Source of the DNA: Candidatus Binatus sp.
GTDB lineage: Bacteria; Desulfobacterota; Binatia; Binatales; Binataceae
NCBI RefSeq assembly: GCF_030646925.1
Contig: NZ_JAUSKL010000066.1
Span: 1 to 64,000 of the forward strand
Direction: 5' to 3'
DNA: 64,000 bases
In this document: in pieces, positions 16,313 to 24,741 of the stretch
Numbering within the stretch: position 1 is the stretch's first letter
Layout of the letters: each line of letters starts with the position of its first letter
The notes under the pieces: model-generated
The model's database searches: none
What the model was told of the DNA's origin: nothing
The model's input: only the letters and a program-made list of their open reading frames with translations
Translations under genes and position numbers: made by a program

Positions 16313-17722
16313 TCACTTGCCGATGCAGAATTCGCGGAAGATCGCGTCGAGCACGTCTTCGCTGCTGACGTCGCCGGTGATCGCGCCGAGTGCGTCGGCC
16401 GCAGCCATCACTTCGACTGCAACTATCTCCGGCGGGATCGCGGCGAGCGCTGCGTCGCGCGCATTCTTGAGGGCTCCCAGAGCCGTCGCGAGTGCTTCGC
16501 GATGACGCGCGCGCGAGATCGCGATTCCTTCCGGCGCAGGCACTGCGACGAGCGCATCGACCATTTGCGCAAGCTCGGAGCGCAGCGGCGGCGCCTGCTC
16601 AGCATGAATCGCCGAGATCGCGAGGATCGGAACGCGCACGCCGCGTTCGCGCAACTCGTCGGCGGACAATTTTGAGGGCAGGTCTTGTTTGTTGAGGATC
16701 GCGAGCGCGGCGCCGTCGCGAGTGCGATGATCGTGGATTAGCGCGATCACGTCCGCATCTTCGGCTTCGAACGGCCGCGACGAATCGAACACCGCGATGA
16801 TGAAGTCGGCGTCGCGCGCCGAGCGAAGCGTGCGCTCGATACCGATTCGCTCGACTTCGTCGCCGGATTCGCGCACGCCTGCGGTATCGCTGAGCACGAG
16901 TGCATACGGGCCAAGCTGGATGCTGTCTTCGATCACGTCGCGCGTGGTGCCCGGCACGGCGGTGACGATCGCGCGGTCGGTACCGAGCATCAGGTTGAGG
17001 ATGCTGGATTTGCCGGCGTTGGGCTTGCCGACGATGGTCGCGCGCACGCCGTCGCGAATCAGGCGGCCGCGGGCGAAGCTGTCGTGCAGGAGCGCGACGT
17101 CGGCGATCAGCCGTTCGATGTCGGCGGCGACCGTGCGCCGCGATGGCATCGCGATATCTTCGTCGGAGAAATCGATCTCGACTTCGAGATGCGCCCGAAT
17201 CGCGATCACCTGGGCGCGCAGATGCGCGACGCGTTCCGAGAGCGCGCCTGACAGATGAGATAGCGCCTGCGCGAGAGCAGAATCGCTGCGCGCGGCGACG
17301 ATATCGGCAATCGCTTCGGCCTCGGCCAAATCGATGCGCCCGTTCAGAAAAGCGCGGCGGGTAAATTCGCCCGGCTCGGCCATCCGCGCGCCCGCCGCGC
17401 CCGCCGCGATCGCGAGCGCGACGACGCGCCGCACCACCAGCGGTCCGCCGTGGCATTGCAACTCGGCGACGTCCTCGCCGGTGAGGCTCGCCGGATGCGG
17501 CATCGCGACCGCGAGCGCGCGATCGATGAGCGCGCCGGTGGCCGGATCGATCACGTCGCCGAGGTAGAGTTTGCGCGGTTCGCGTGCGCCGGCGCGTGGG
17601 CGAATGGGATGCCAAATCTTCGCGAGGATTTCGAAGGCGCGCGGCCCGGACATCCGCACGATCGCGACCGCGCCGGCGCCGACTGGCGTGGCGGGGGCGA
17701 CAATCGTGTCATTGAGGTACAT
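16313..17722 (-). CDS. mnmE: tRNA modification GTPase MnmE
   Basis: 469 residues. The start is placed at the Met before YLNDTIVAPATP, because the N-terminal fold begins there. An upstream in-frame Met at 17860 adds nonhomologous residues and would overlap the divergent gene. The tetrahydrofolate domain has VAIVRMSGPRA. The G domain carries GKPNAGKSSILN (G1), PGTTRDVI (G2), DTAG (G3) and NKQD (G4). The C-terminal FCIGK includes the catalytic Cys. MnmE with MnmG installs the 5-substituent of wobble uridine. mnmG is not in the window. Confidence 0.96.
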   Translation of the reverse strand: MYLNDTIVAPATPVGAGAVAIVRMSGPRAFEILAKIWHPIRPRAGAREPRKLYLGDVIDPATGALIDRALAVAMPHPASLTGEDVAELQCHGGPLVVRRVVALAIAAGAAGARMAEPGEFTRRAFLNGRIDLAEAEAIADIVAARSDSALAQALSHLSGALSERVAHLRAQVIAIRAHLEVEIDFSDEDIAMPSRRTVAADIERLIADVALLHDSFARGRLIRDGVRATIVGKPNAGKSSILNLMLGTDRAIVTAVPGTTRDVIEDSIQLGPYALVLSDTAGVRESGDEVERIGIERTLRSARDADFIIAVFDSSRPFEAEDADVIALIHDHRTRDGAALAILNKQDLPSKLSADELRERGVRVPILAISAIHAEQAPPLRSELAQMVDALVAVPAPEGIAISRARHREALATALGALKNARDAALAAIPPEIVAVEVMAAADALGAITGDVSSEDVLDAIFREFCIGK

Positions 17723-17804
17723 TGAAGAGAGGCTAGCATCGCGGATGGCGGGCTCGAAGCCTGCGTCATCGGCATCTCCAACAATCGAGTCGAGGTCAGC
17801 AAAT

Positions 17805-18116
17805 ATGATCCGCGTGATGTATCGATGGACGATCAATCCGGGCGACGAGGAACAGTTCATCGAGCACTGGAAGGGAGGGACGCATCAGATTCAATCGCAC
17901 TGCGAGGGCGCGTACGGCAGCTTCCTGATTCACAGCCGGAAAAATCCTGCGCAGTATTTCGGGGTCGCGCGCTGGGAAAGCAGGGAGGCGTGGAAAGCCG
18001 CGCAACCGATTATTATCGGATTGAAACTGCCGGGGCCGCTGCCGGAGACCACCGAGTTCTACGACGAACTGGCCGACATGCCCGGGGAGCATCCGCGCAA
18101 GAGCGAACTGCCATAG
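17805..18116 (+). CDS. Antibiotic biosynthesis monooxygenase (ABM) family small protein
   Basis: 103 residues, a one-domain ferredoxin-like fold. IRVMYRWTINPGDEEQFIEHW at the start and GVARWESREAWKAAQP in the middle are the two family strands and helix. Members are heme- or quinol-processing monooxygenases, or merely structural relatives with no cofactor. The ATG at 17805 is preceded by GAGGT at a suitable distance. It is divergent from mnmE, with 82 bp between the starts. Confidence 0.7.
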   Translation: MIRVMYRWTINPGDEEQFIEHWKGGTHQIQSHCEGAYGSFLIHSRKNPAQYFGVARWESREAWKAAQPIIIGLKLPGPLPETTEFYDELADMPGEHPRKSELP

Positions 18117-18134
18117 CCGCGGCGGAGGATTTCA

Positions 18135-18248
18135 GGAGTCTGAAACCCCTCACGGGTTTCAGACTCCCTGGGGCGACGCGAAGCCGACTTCGGGCCGCAG
18201 GGCCGAATCGCACTATGATAGAGATGCGGGCTTCGCCCTGTTAGTAAA
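18135..18248 (+). repeat. Dispersed palindromic repeat, copy 1 of 3
   Basis: A 14-bp perfect stem (GGAGTCTGAAACCC / GGGTTTCAGACTCC, 18135-18148 with 18154-18167) is followed by CCTGGGGC and, after an 44-bp insertion specific to this copy, by GATGCGGGCTTCGCCCTG and TTAGTAAAA. The same order of blocks occurs at 51513-51600 and 53663-53728. It sits 19 bp after the ABM gene stop and could act as a terminator or mRNA-stabilising hairpin. Confidence 0.75.
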
Positions 18249-18310
18249 AGACGAAGAGAAGGACGGCGGTCGCGCTCAGAGTTTGTGAAGATTTTGTCAG
18301 TGTAACCTTC

Positions 18311-18414
18311 TGTCATTCCCGCGCGTGGCTGCCGCGCGAGGAATCCCGGAGCGATGCGCGCAGAATAAAAGATCCGGGATTCTTCGGCGTCGCAGCCTTA
18401 GCCTCAGAATGACA
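18311..18414. repeat. Imperfect inverted repeat with TGTCATTC termini
   Basis: The ends TGTCATTC (18311-18318) and GAATGACA (18407-18414) are inverted. Inside, GAATCCCGGA and TCCGGGATTC are inverted as well, giving a long cruciform of about 100 bp. A second partial copy starts at CTGTCATTCC near 18520. Repeats of the type 'GTCATTC...GAATGAC' are scattered in many environmental bacterial genomes. The whole stretch 18117-18615 carries repeats and no gene. Confidence 0.65.
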
Positions 18415-18615
18415 AAGTTGGTCAAGCTCGCTCGGTGCAGAAAAATTCACCAGCTCTCAAGAATGACGGAGAGAGCAGCCTCCGTTCGAGGGCTGTCAAT
18501 TTTTGGTCCGTGCGACCTTCTGTCATTCCTGTGCGAGGTTTCGGAATTCGCCTTCCTCGGGATGATCCCGCCGATTTCTTTTGCCTGCTCGGGCGGATTT
18601 GCATAAGTCATCTGC

Positions 18616-19516
18616 ATGACGATTGAATATCGCGCGCTTGGCAAGACCGGGCTGCGCGTCAGCACGCTCGGCTTCGGCGGATCGGAGGTCGGCTACCAGG
18701 GAGTCGCGCAGAAGACCGTCGATAAAATTTTGAATACCGCGCTCGATGCCGGCATCAACGTGATCGATACCGCCGAATGCTACGCCAACAGCGAGCAACT
18801 GATCGGCAAGGCGATCACGAGCAAGCGCGCGCATGTCGTGCTGATGACCAAGTGTGGGCATGCGCTCGGCTTCATGCGATCGGATTGGGATCCGAAGATG
18901 CTCGCGAAGAGTATCGATCGCAGTCTCAAGCGGCTCCGCACCGATCACGTCGATGTGATGCAATTCCACAGTTGCGACGCCGAGACGCTGGCCAAGCCCG
19001 AGGTGGTCGAGGTGCTGACCCGCGCGCGCCGCGGGCAAGACGCGGTTTATCGGCTATAGCGGCGATTCGAGCGATGCGCTGCACGCGGTCGAGATGGGGA
19101 TTTTCGACACGCTGCAGATTTCGGTGAGTATCGCGGACCAGGAAGGGCTCGAGCGCGTGTTGCCCAAAGCGGCGGCGCGCGGGATGGGCGTGATCGTGAA
19201 GCGGCCGATCGCCAACGCGGCGTGGCGCACCGGCAAGGCGCCGGTCGATCCGTACGCGCGGCCGTATTGGGATCGCCTGCGGATGCTCGGCTACGATTTT
19301 CTGCGCGGCGAGATCGAAGCGTCGATCGCGACTGCGCTCAGGTTCACGCTCGGGTCGCCGGGCGTCAGCACCGCGATCGTGGGGACGACCCGGCCGGAGC
19401 GAATTGCGCAGAATATCGGCTATGCCGCGGCGGGACCGCTCGCGGCGGCGGAGTACGAGGCGATCCGCGCGCGGTGGAAGTCGGTCGCAGGCGCGGACTG
19501 GACCGGCCAGCGCTGA
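18616..19516 (+). pseudogene. Aldo/keto reductase, single frameshift
   Basis: Frame 1 runs from ATG 18616 (YRALGKTGLRVSTLGFGGSE, then DTAECYANSEQLIGKAI and LMTKCGHA) to a stop at 19059. Frame 2 carries the rest from AGKTRFIGYSGDSSDALHAV (from about 19031) to GADWTGQR at 19516. One extra C near 19027-19030, in a CGCGCGCGCC tract, explains the break. Removing it gives a continuous protein of about 299 residues with the catalytic Asp, Tyr and Lys region of the (beta/alpha)8 NADPH reductase family. Frame damage in such a GC tract could be a base-calling error. If real, the gene is inactive. Substrate unknown. Confidence 0.8.
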
Positions 19517-19586
19517 TCGAGTCGGGCAAGTCGATCGCACCGTCTGCACCCTCACCCGCCAACGGCTCGATACTTCGCCGCTGCCG

Positions 19587-19614
19587 ACCTCTCCCGCAAA
19601 AAAGCGGGCGAGGT
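19587..19614. terminator. Hairpin between aldo/keto reductase and dehydrogenase genes
   Basis: ACCTC-T-CCCGC and GCGGG-C-GAGGT pair around an A6 loop. The text CCTCTCCCGC...GCGGG is a common intergenic hairpin in bacterial genomes. There is no T-run on either side, so it may be a repeat or a weak or Rho-aided terminator. It lies 70 bp after the reductase end. Confidence 0.5.
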
Positions 19615-19656
19615 ATAGGACGGTGTGCGGATTCGTGCGACAGAGAGGAAGTCATC

Positions 19657-20523
19657 ATGGAAATTGCATGGATCGGAACCGGTATCATGGGCGCGCCGAT
19701 GGCGCTTCGGCTGCTGCGTGTGGGGCATCGAGTACGCGTCTTCAATCGCACGCCCGAAAAAGCGCGGGCGCTCGCGAACGACGGCGCGATCGTCGCGGCA
19801 GACGCGGCGGCGGCAGTCGCCGGCGCGGAAGTCGTGTTTATCATGGTGTCCGATACGCCGGATGTCGAGGCGGTTGTCACGAAGGCTGAGCCGGCGCTGA
19901 AAGCGGGACAACTCGTGATTGACATGAGTACGATTTCGCCGCGCGCCGAGCGCGCGCTCGCGGCGCGGCTCAAGCGACTCGGCGTCGATTATCTCGACGC
20001 GCCGGTTTCCGGCGGCGACGTCGGCGCGAAAGAGGGCACGCTCACGATCATGGCCGGCGGCGAGGAGAATGCATTCGAGCGCGCGCGTCCGCTGTTCGAG
20101 CATCTGGGGCGTCGCGCGACCTACATGGGCGCGTCGGGCGCCGGGCAGATGACGAAGCTCGCGAATCAGATCGCGGTGGCGCTCGCGCTCGAGGCGGCGT
20201 CCGAAGCGATCAGGTTTGCACAGGCGGGCGGACTCGAGCCGTCGCGCGTGCTCGAGGCGATCGGCGCGGGCGCGGCGGGTTCGTGGCAGCTCGCGAACCT
20301 CGGTCCGAAAATAATCGCGGGCGATTATCGCCCCGGGTTTTTTATCAAGCTGATTCGCAAGGATCTCAGGCTGGTCGCCGACGCCGCGCGCGAATCGAAA
20401 GTAGCGCTGCCGGGACTCGCGATGATGGCCTCGATGTTCAACAGCGCGGCCGCGCTCGGCCACGACCTCGACGGGACGCAGGCGGTGGCGGCCGTACTCG
20501 ACAGATTGGCGGATGTGAAGTAG
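19657..20523 (+). CDS. NAD(P)-dependent beta-hydroxyacid dehydrogenase (HIBADH family)
   Basis: 288 residues. The start ATG at 19657 follows a GAGAGGAAG site. The Rossmann motif is IGTGIMGAPMALRLL (residues 5-19), with an Arg (FNRTPEKA) after beta-2 that favours NADPH. The substrate motif DAPVSGGDVGAKEGTLTIM and the catalytic Lys in GAGQMTKLANQI are intact. Family members oxidise 3-hydroxyisobutyrate, tartronate semialdehyde or succinic semialdehyde, or act as imine reductases. The next two genes are enoyl-CoA hydratases, so a place in valine or acyl-CoA degradation is plausible but unproven. Confidence 0.88.
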   Translation: MEIAWIGTGIMGAPMALRLLRVGHRVRVFNRTPEKARALANDGAIVAADAAAAVAGAEVVFIMVSDTPDVEAVVTKAEPALKAGQLVIDMSTISPRAERALAARLKRLGVDYLDAPVSGGDVGAKEGTLTIMAGGEENAFERARPLFEHLGRRATYMGASGAGQMTKLANQIAVALALEAASEAIRFAQAGGLEPSRVLEAIGAGAAGSWQLANLGPKIIAGDYRPGFFIKLIRKDLRLVADAARESKVALPGLAMMASMFNSAAALGHDLDGTQAVAAVLDRLADVK

Positions 20524-20560
20524 TACCAGAGGCGGATCGGATTTTTTGGAGGCGCGGAAA

Positions 20561-21364
20561 ATGCCGGATTTACTCGTCGAACTGAAGGATCGCGTCCTTT
20601 ACCTGACGCTCAACCGACCCGACAAGCTGAACGCGATGAGCGCCGAGATGATGGGCGGGTTGCTCGACAACCTGAACCGCGCCGCGACCAATCCCGAGGT
20701 CGGCGCGGTGGTGGTGACCGGCGCGGGACGCGGCTTTTGCGCGGGCGGAGATATCGGTGCGATGCGCGAGCGCAACGAAAGCGGGCGCGATGGCGCGGCG
20801 CAGACAATCGAGGAGCGGGTCGCCTCGCTGCGCCGCGGCGAAGAGGCGTCGCTGCTGCTGCACGAGATGCCGAAGGTGACGATCGCGGCGGTCAACGGGC
20901 CGGCGGCGGGCGCGGGACTGAGCGTCGCGATGGCGTGCGATCTTAGAATCGCGTCGGACACGGCGCGCTTTGGCACGGCATTCGCCAAGGTCGGATTCTC
21001 GGGCGATTACGGCGGCACGTGGTCGCTCACGCGGCTGGTCGGCTCGGCCAAGGCGCGCGAACTGTATTTTCTCGGCGACATGATCAGCGCCGAAGAAGCG
21101 CTCAAGCTCGGGCTCGCGAACCGCGTCTATCCGGCGGCGTCGTTCCGCGACGAAGTGCATGCGCTTGCGTCGAGAATCGCGAACGGACCGACGATTGCGT
21201 ACTCGTACATGAAGGCGAATCTCAACGCCGCGATCACGCACGAATTCAAGGAACTGCTCGATCGCGAAGCGTGGGGACAGACGATGACCGCCCGCACGGA
21301 AGATCATCGCGAGGCGGTGAAGGCGTTCCTCGAGAAGCGCAATCCGATGTTCAAGGGCCAGTAG
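20561..21364 (+). CDS. Enoyl-CoA hydratase/isomerase family protein
   Basis: 267 residues. The start at ATG 20561 is chosen because a TTGGAGG site lies 7 bp upstream, and the in-frame ATG at 20546 is inside that site. Crotonase features are LNRPDKLNAMSAEM (about 18-31), GAGRGFCAGGDIGAM (oxyanion hole and CoA loop) and GPAAGAGLSVAMACDLRIA. GLANRVYPAASFRDEV closes the fold. It may hydrate enoyl-CoA or isomerise the double bond. It is the first of two non-identical crotonase genes 140 bp apart. Confidence 0.9.
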   Translation: MPDLLVELKDRVLYLTLNRPDKLNAMSAEMMGGLLDNLNRAATNPEVGAVVVTGAGRGFCAGGDIGAMRERNESGRDGAAQTIEERVASLRRGEEASLLLHEMPKVTIAAVNGPAAGAGLSVAMACDLRIASDTARFGTAFAKVGFSGDYGGTWSLTRLVGSAKARELYFLGDMISAEEALKLGLANRVYPAASFRDEVHALASRIANGPTIAYSYMKANLNAAITHEFKELLDREAWGQTMTARTEDHREAVKAFLEKRNPMFKGQ

Positions 21365-21371
21365 GTCTGAA

Positions 21372-21467
21372 ACCACCAAGTCACGAAGACACGAAGCAAT
21401 ATTCGCGCGCGCAGCCAGTGCGCATCCATTTCCAAACATTTTCTTGGTGTCTTTGTGTCCTGGTGGT
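21372..21467. repeat. Inverted repeat of the ACCACCAAGACAC type
   Basis: The left arm (21372-21396, ACCACCAAGTCACGAAGACA...) and the right arm (21443-21467, read on the opposite strand as ACCACCAGGACACAAAGACA...) agree at about 21 of 25 positions. They flank 46 bp. Dispersed ACCACCAAGACAC repeats occur widely in environmental bacteria. The hairpin occupies the gap between the two crotonase genes and could attenuate or process their transcript. Confidence 0.7.
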
Positions 21468-21504
21468 AATTGACTCTTTTGGGAAACGATCAGGAGGCAG
21501 ACTC

Positions 21505-22305
21505 ATGGACTTCAACACAATCCTGTACGGGGCGCGCGACGGCGTCGCGAAGATCACGATCAATCGTCCCGAGCGGATGAACGGCTACAACGAGACGATG
21601 ATCAAGGAGATGGTCGCGGCGATCGATCTCGCGCGGCAATCCGACGACGTGCGCGTGCTGGTGATCACCGGCAGCGGGCGTGCGTTCTGCGCCGGCGGCG
21701 ATATCAGCGGCGCGCCGGACAGCAGGTCGCGATTCCACGGGCATCCGATGGGACACATGCTCGAGATGCGCGAGGGGTTCCATCAGATCGTGCTGTCGTT
21801 GCATCGCTTCGACAAGCCGGTGATCGCCGCGATTAACGGCGCCGCGGTCGCGGGCGGACTGACGCTGGCGCTCTCGTGCGATTTCAGGATCGCATCGGAC
21901 CAGGCCCGGCTCGGCGACACCGCGCTCAAGTTCGCGCTGCTCTGCGACGAGGGCGGCGCGTACCTGTTCCCGCGCTTCATGGGGCTCGATCGCGCGCTCA
22001 AAATGACGCTGCTCTCGGAAGTGTACGACGCGAAGACGGCGCTCGAATTGGGACTCGTGACCGAGGTGGTCCCGCACGCGGAACTCGACGCGCGGGTGAA
22101 CGACTTTGCGCGCAAGCTGGCCGACGGTCCGCCGCTGGCGATCAGGCTCGCGAAGCGCATGATGTACAAGCAGCGCGAGATGACGCTCGAGAACGCGCTC
22201 GAAGACGCCGCGCTCAACGTGATGATCACCAATCCGTCCGAGGACGTGAGGGAAGGCACTCGCGCTTTTCGCGAGAAACGCAAGCCCGCATTCAAGGGCC
22301 GCTAA
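21505..22305 (+). CDS. Enoyl-CoA hydratase/isomerase family protein
   Basis: 266 residues. The ATG at 21505 is preceded by CAGGAGGC. Crotonase landmarks are INRPERMNGYNETM, GSGRAFCAGGDISGAP and NGAAVAGGLTLALSCDFRIA. GLVTEVVPHAELDARV is the C-terminal signature. It differs from the previous gene through most of its length, so it is a paralogue and not a recent duplication. It probably acts on acyl-CoA together with the preceding hydratase and dehydrogenase genes. Confidence 0.9.
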   Translation: MDFNTILYGARDGVAKITINRPERMNGYNETMIKEMVAAIDLARQSDDVRVLVITGSGRAFCAGGDISGAPDSRSRFHGHPMGHMLEMREGFHQIVLSLHRFDKPVIAAINGAAVAGGLTLALSCDFRIASDQARLGDTALKFALLCDEGGAYLFPRFMGLDRALKMTLLSEVYDAKTALELGLVTEVVPHAELDARVNDFARKLADGPPLAIRLAKRMMYKQREMTLENALEDAALNVMITNPSEDVREGTRAFREKRKPAFKGR

Positions 22306-22340
22306 CTTCGAATCTCTCTGCCGATGGAGGCCTCATCCGC

Positions 22341-22760
22341 ATGCCGATGAAGAAAAAGGACATCGAGAAGCTGCTCAAGAAGCCCAACGTCGCGGTGGTC
22401 GCAGTGACCGCGCCCGGCGGCGCGCCGCACGCGGTGCCGACCTGGTACGAATACGACAAGGGGCAGATTTTTTTTCACACCGGCGCGGAAGCATTCAAGA
22501 CCAAGTGTTTGCAGGCCGATCCGCGCGTCACGCTGGTGGTCGATACCAGGAAACCGCCCTACAAGTCGGTGATCCTGAAGGGCAGCGCGACGCTCGAGGA
22601 AAAGACCGACGACAAGCGGCTCGAGCGGATGGCGCATGCGTACCTCGGCAAGAAGCAGGGCAAGGCCTACGCCAAGGGGCTCAAGGGGCAGAAGGTGATC
22701 GTCGTGAGCTTCAAGCCGGAGCATACGGTGTCGTGGGACTACGGCAAGGAGAGTCCGTGA
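22341..22760 (+). CDS. Pyridoxamine 5'-phosphate oxidase-like (PPOX) flavoprotein
   Basis: 139 residues in a split-barrel fold. The N-terminal helix precedes NVAVVAVTAPGGAPHAVPTW, typical of PPOX-class proteins that bind FMN or F420. IFFHTGAEAFKTKCLQADPR and VILKGSATLEE carry the cofactor and dimer elements. The LLM-class gene near 62.5 kb also belongs to a family that uses F420 in some lineages, but F420 use is not shown here. The ATG follows TGGAGG. Confidence 0.75.
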   Translation: MPMKKKDIEKLLKKPNVAVVAVTAPGGAPHAVPTWYEYDKGQIFFHTGAEAFKTKCLQADPRVTLVVDTRKPPYKSVILKGSATLEEKTDDKRLERMAHAYLGKKQGKAYAKGLKGQKVIVVSFKPEHTVSWDYGKESP

Positions 22761-22777
22761 GCGCGGCGTTGCGGCGC

Positions 22778-22802
22778 ATACGATTCGTATATACACTAGC
22801 AG
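22778..22802 (+). promoter_or_regulatory. brnTA promoter and operator
   Basis: A perfect palindrome ATACGA-T-TCGTAT (22778-22790) overlaps a -10-like TATACA (22790-22795). A -35-like TTGCGG lies 15 bp upstream. BrnA-type antitoxins with their toxin repress their own operon by binding such palindromes, so this is the likely operator. The -10 ends 7 bp before the brnT ATG, so the transcript would be leaderless or nearly so. Confidence 0.5.
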
Positions 22803-23099
22803 ATGCCGTTCGAGTGGGACGAGGCCAAAGATCGCACCAATCTGGCCAAGCATGGAATCGACTTCGACGAAGCAATCCATATCTTCGACGGACCGGTGCT
22901 CGAGATAGTTGATGCGAGGCGCGATTACGGCGAGACGCGCATTTTAGCAATTGGGCTCGCCTCTGGGCGCGAAATTTCACTGGTCTATACCTGGCGCGGA
23001 CCGAATCGAAGAATAATAACCGCGCGGAGGGCACATGCGATTGAGCGAAGAGCATATCGTCAGGCGTTTGCGACCGCTGATCGACAGCGGGAAGACTGA
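22803..23099 (+). CDS. brnT: BrnT family toxin (type II toxin-antitoxin)
   Basis: 98 residues. FEWDEAKDRTNLAKHGIDFDEA (3-24, in parts) is the BrnT signature, followed by GETRILAIGLASGREISLVYTW and RIITARRAHAIERRAYRQ, which holds the catalytic Arg region of this RelE-fold RNase. BrnT cleaves mRNA and halts growth when BrnA is lost. The gene is first in the operon, toxin before antitoxin as usual. Its end extends past the normal family terminus and overlaps brnA by 65 bp. Confidence 0.9.
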   Translation: MPFEWDEAKDRTNLAKHGIDFDEAIHIFDGPVLEIVDARRDYGETRILAIGLASGREISLVYTWRGPNRRIITARRAHAIERRAYRQAFATADRQRED

Positions 23100-23463
23100 T
23101 TGGAAGCGGGTAGATGCGCTGACCGATCGGGAGATCGAGGAAGCGATTGCGTCCGACCCCGACGCGGCGCCGCTGCTCGACGAAGAGTGGTTCCGCACCG
23201 CAAAACTGGTGATGCCCGAGCGCAAGGTGCCGGTCTCGATGCGAATCGATCGCGAGGTGCTGGATTGGTTCAAGCGCGCGGGCCGCGGTTATCTCTCGCG
23301 GATGCATGCAGTGTTGCGCGCCTACGTTGCGGCGCAATCCAAAACAAAAACACGCAAGGCGTCGAAGACGGCGAAGTCCCGCAGTCAGCGCAAAAGCGCC
23401 GGCGCGAAATCAAAAGTGGTCAGTCGTGCGCGGAGCAAGGGCGTGCGTCGTCACGCGAAGTGA
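23035..23463 (+). CDS. brnA: BrnA-type antitoxin with long basic tail
   Basis: 142 residues. The ribbon-helix-helix part VPVSMRIDREVLDWFKRAGR (about 63-82) followed by GYLSRMHAVLRAYVAA matches BrnA, whose N-terminal arm neutralises BrnT. The C-terminal 40 residues are almost all Lys, Arg, Ser and Ala, which is unusual in BrnA and resembles a histone-like or nucleic-acid-binding tail. The overlap of 65 bp with brnT couples the two genes tightly. An internal start closer to the fold is possible. Confidence 0.85.
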   Translation: MRLSEEHIVRRLRPLIDSGKTDWKRVDALTDREIEEAIASDPDAAPLLDEEWFRTAKLVMPERKVPVSMRIDREVLDWFKRAGRGYLSRMHAVLRAYVAAQSKTKTRKASKTAKSRSQRKSAGAKSKVVSRARSKGVRRHAK

Positions 23464-23510
23464 TCCGCGCGCTCTGAAATCTGCGAAGGCTGCGGTGCAA
23501 AAACCCGAGC

Positions 23511-24521
23511 ATGCTGAAGACCAGATTCTGCGAACTGTTCGGAATCGAGTATCCGATTGTGTCGGCGGGAATGGGCGGTGTCGCGCTCGCGAAGCTGGCG
23601 GCGGCGGTTTCCGAAGCGGACGGACTCGGGACAATCGCGCTGGCCGGTATCTCGCCCAGCGGCATACACGACGAAATCGCGGCAGCGCGCAAGCTCACGC
23701 GCAAGCCAATCGCGGTGAATCTTCTGATTCCATTTTTGCGCCCCGGCATCTTCGAGGCGCTCGCCAACGAGCCAATCGCGGCCGTGACGCTTTTCTGGGG
23801 CGATCCCGCGGAACAGATCCCGCCGTGCAAACGACTCGGGCTAAAAGTGATCTGGCAATGCGGCTCCGCGGCTGAAGCGCTCGCAGCAAAACGCGCCGGC
23901 GCCGACGCGATAATCGCCCAGGGCTTCGAGGCAGGCGGGCATGTTCGCGGCGTGGTCACGACGTTTGCGCTGATTCCCGAAGTGCGCGACGCGATCGGCG
24001 ATCTGCCGATGCTTGCGGCGGGCGGAATCGCGGACGGACGCGGACTCGCGGCCGCACTAGCGCTGGGCGCCGACGGCGCGGTATTCGGCACGCGATTTCT
24101 CGCATCGCGCGAATCGGCGGCGCATCCGCTATTCAAGCAGGCGTTGATTGCGGCGCACGCATCGGACACCGTGCATACGAAGCTTTACGATGTCGGATGG
24201 CCCGACGCGGCGCATCGCGTGATCCGGACGCCGCTGTTCGACGCTTGGGAGCGCGCCGGCCGCCCCGAATCCGGCAAGCGTCCTGGCGAGGGCGAATCGA
24301 ACGCGCGGATCAAGCGCCCGGATATCGAGGTGCCGCTGGTCAGATATTCAGTGATGGCGCCTTCGGATTACATTGAGGGCGATATCAGCGGTCTGGCGTT
24401 CTACGCGGGTCAATCGGTGAGTTACGTGCATGAGATCGCGCCGGCTGGCGAGATTGTGCGACAGATTGCGAATGAAGCGCGCGACGTGATCGCGTCGCGC
24501 CTCGCGCCGCTCGCGCGCTAG
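23511..24521 (+). CDS. Nitronate monooxygenase (2-nitropropane dioxygenase-like)
   Basis: 336 residues, a TIM-barrel FMN enzyme. FGIEYPIVSAGMGGVALAKL at the start, GADAIIAQGFEAGGHVRG in the middle and LAAGGIADGRGLAAALALGA mark the FMN-phosphate-binding strands. The GTRFLASRESAAHPLFKQAL block is typical of the family. The His in GGHVRG is the expected catalytic base. Nitronates such as propionate-3-nitronate are the usual substrates, although some homologues are enoyl-ACP reductases (FabK-like). It begins 47 bp after brnA. Confidence 0.88.
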   Translation: MLKTRFCELFGIEYPIVSAGMGGVALAKLAAAVSEADGLGTIALAGISPSGIHDEIAAARKLTRKPIAVNLLIPFLRPGIFEALANEPIAAVTLFWGDPAEQIPPCKRLGLKVIWQCGSAAEALAAKRAGADAIIAQGFEAGGHVRGVVTTFALIPEVRDAIGDLPMLAAGGIADGRGLAAALALGADGAVFGTRFLASRESAAHPLFKQALIAAHASDTVHTKLYDVGWPDAAHRVIRTPLFDAWERAGRPESGKRPGEGESNARIKRPDIEVPLVRYSVMAPSDYIEGDISGLAFYAGQSVSYVHEIAPAGEIVRQIANEARDVIASRLAPLAR

Positions 24522-24535
24522 CTGAACACACGAAG

Positions 24536-24732
24536 TCAGAATGCTTTAGGTAATCCCGCCTGCTTGAGGACTGCGTTAGCCGTGTGCCGAGACAGAATCT
24601 TGTTGTCGACAGTGAAGTGTCTTCTCGATTTCGGACGAAACTAGATTTCGTGATCACTTTGCCGTTACGGATAAACTTGCACCCTCCACTTTTGGGAAGC
24701 TTCTTAACGGCCGGAGTGAAGCTCTGAGCCAT
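24536..24732 (-). pseudogene. HicA-like toxin remnant (frameshift plus internal stop)
   Basis: The start ATG (24732) gives SFTPAVKKL and CKFIRNGK, as in HicA. The frame then shifts near 24657-24662 by one missing base. If a base is added, reading continues GDHEI, an amber codon (24641-24643, where the family has Trp), FRPKSRRHFTVDNKILSRH and TANAVLKQAGLPKAF to the stop at 24536. These end blocks are HicA hallmarks. The gene thus carries at least two lesions. It starts 9 bp after the hicB remnant, preserving the usual hicBA pairing. Confidence 0.82.
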
Positions 24733-24741
24733 CGCGGCGCG

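Noticed and set aside
20546-20560. In-frame ATG upstream of the first crotonase start
   Set aside because: It lies within the TTGGAGG ribosome site for ATG 20561, so the later start is preferred.
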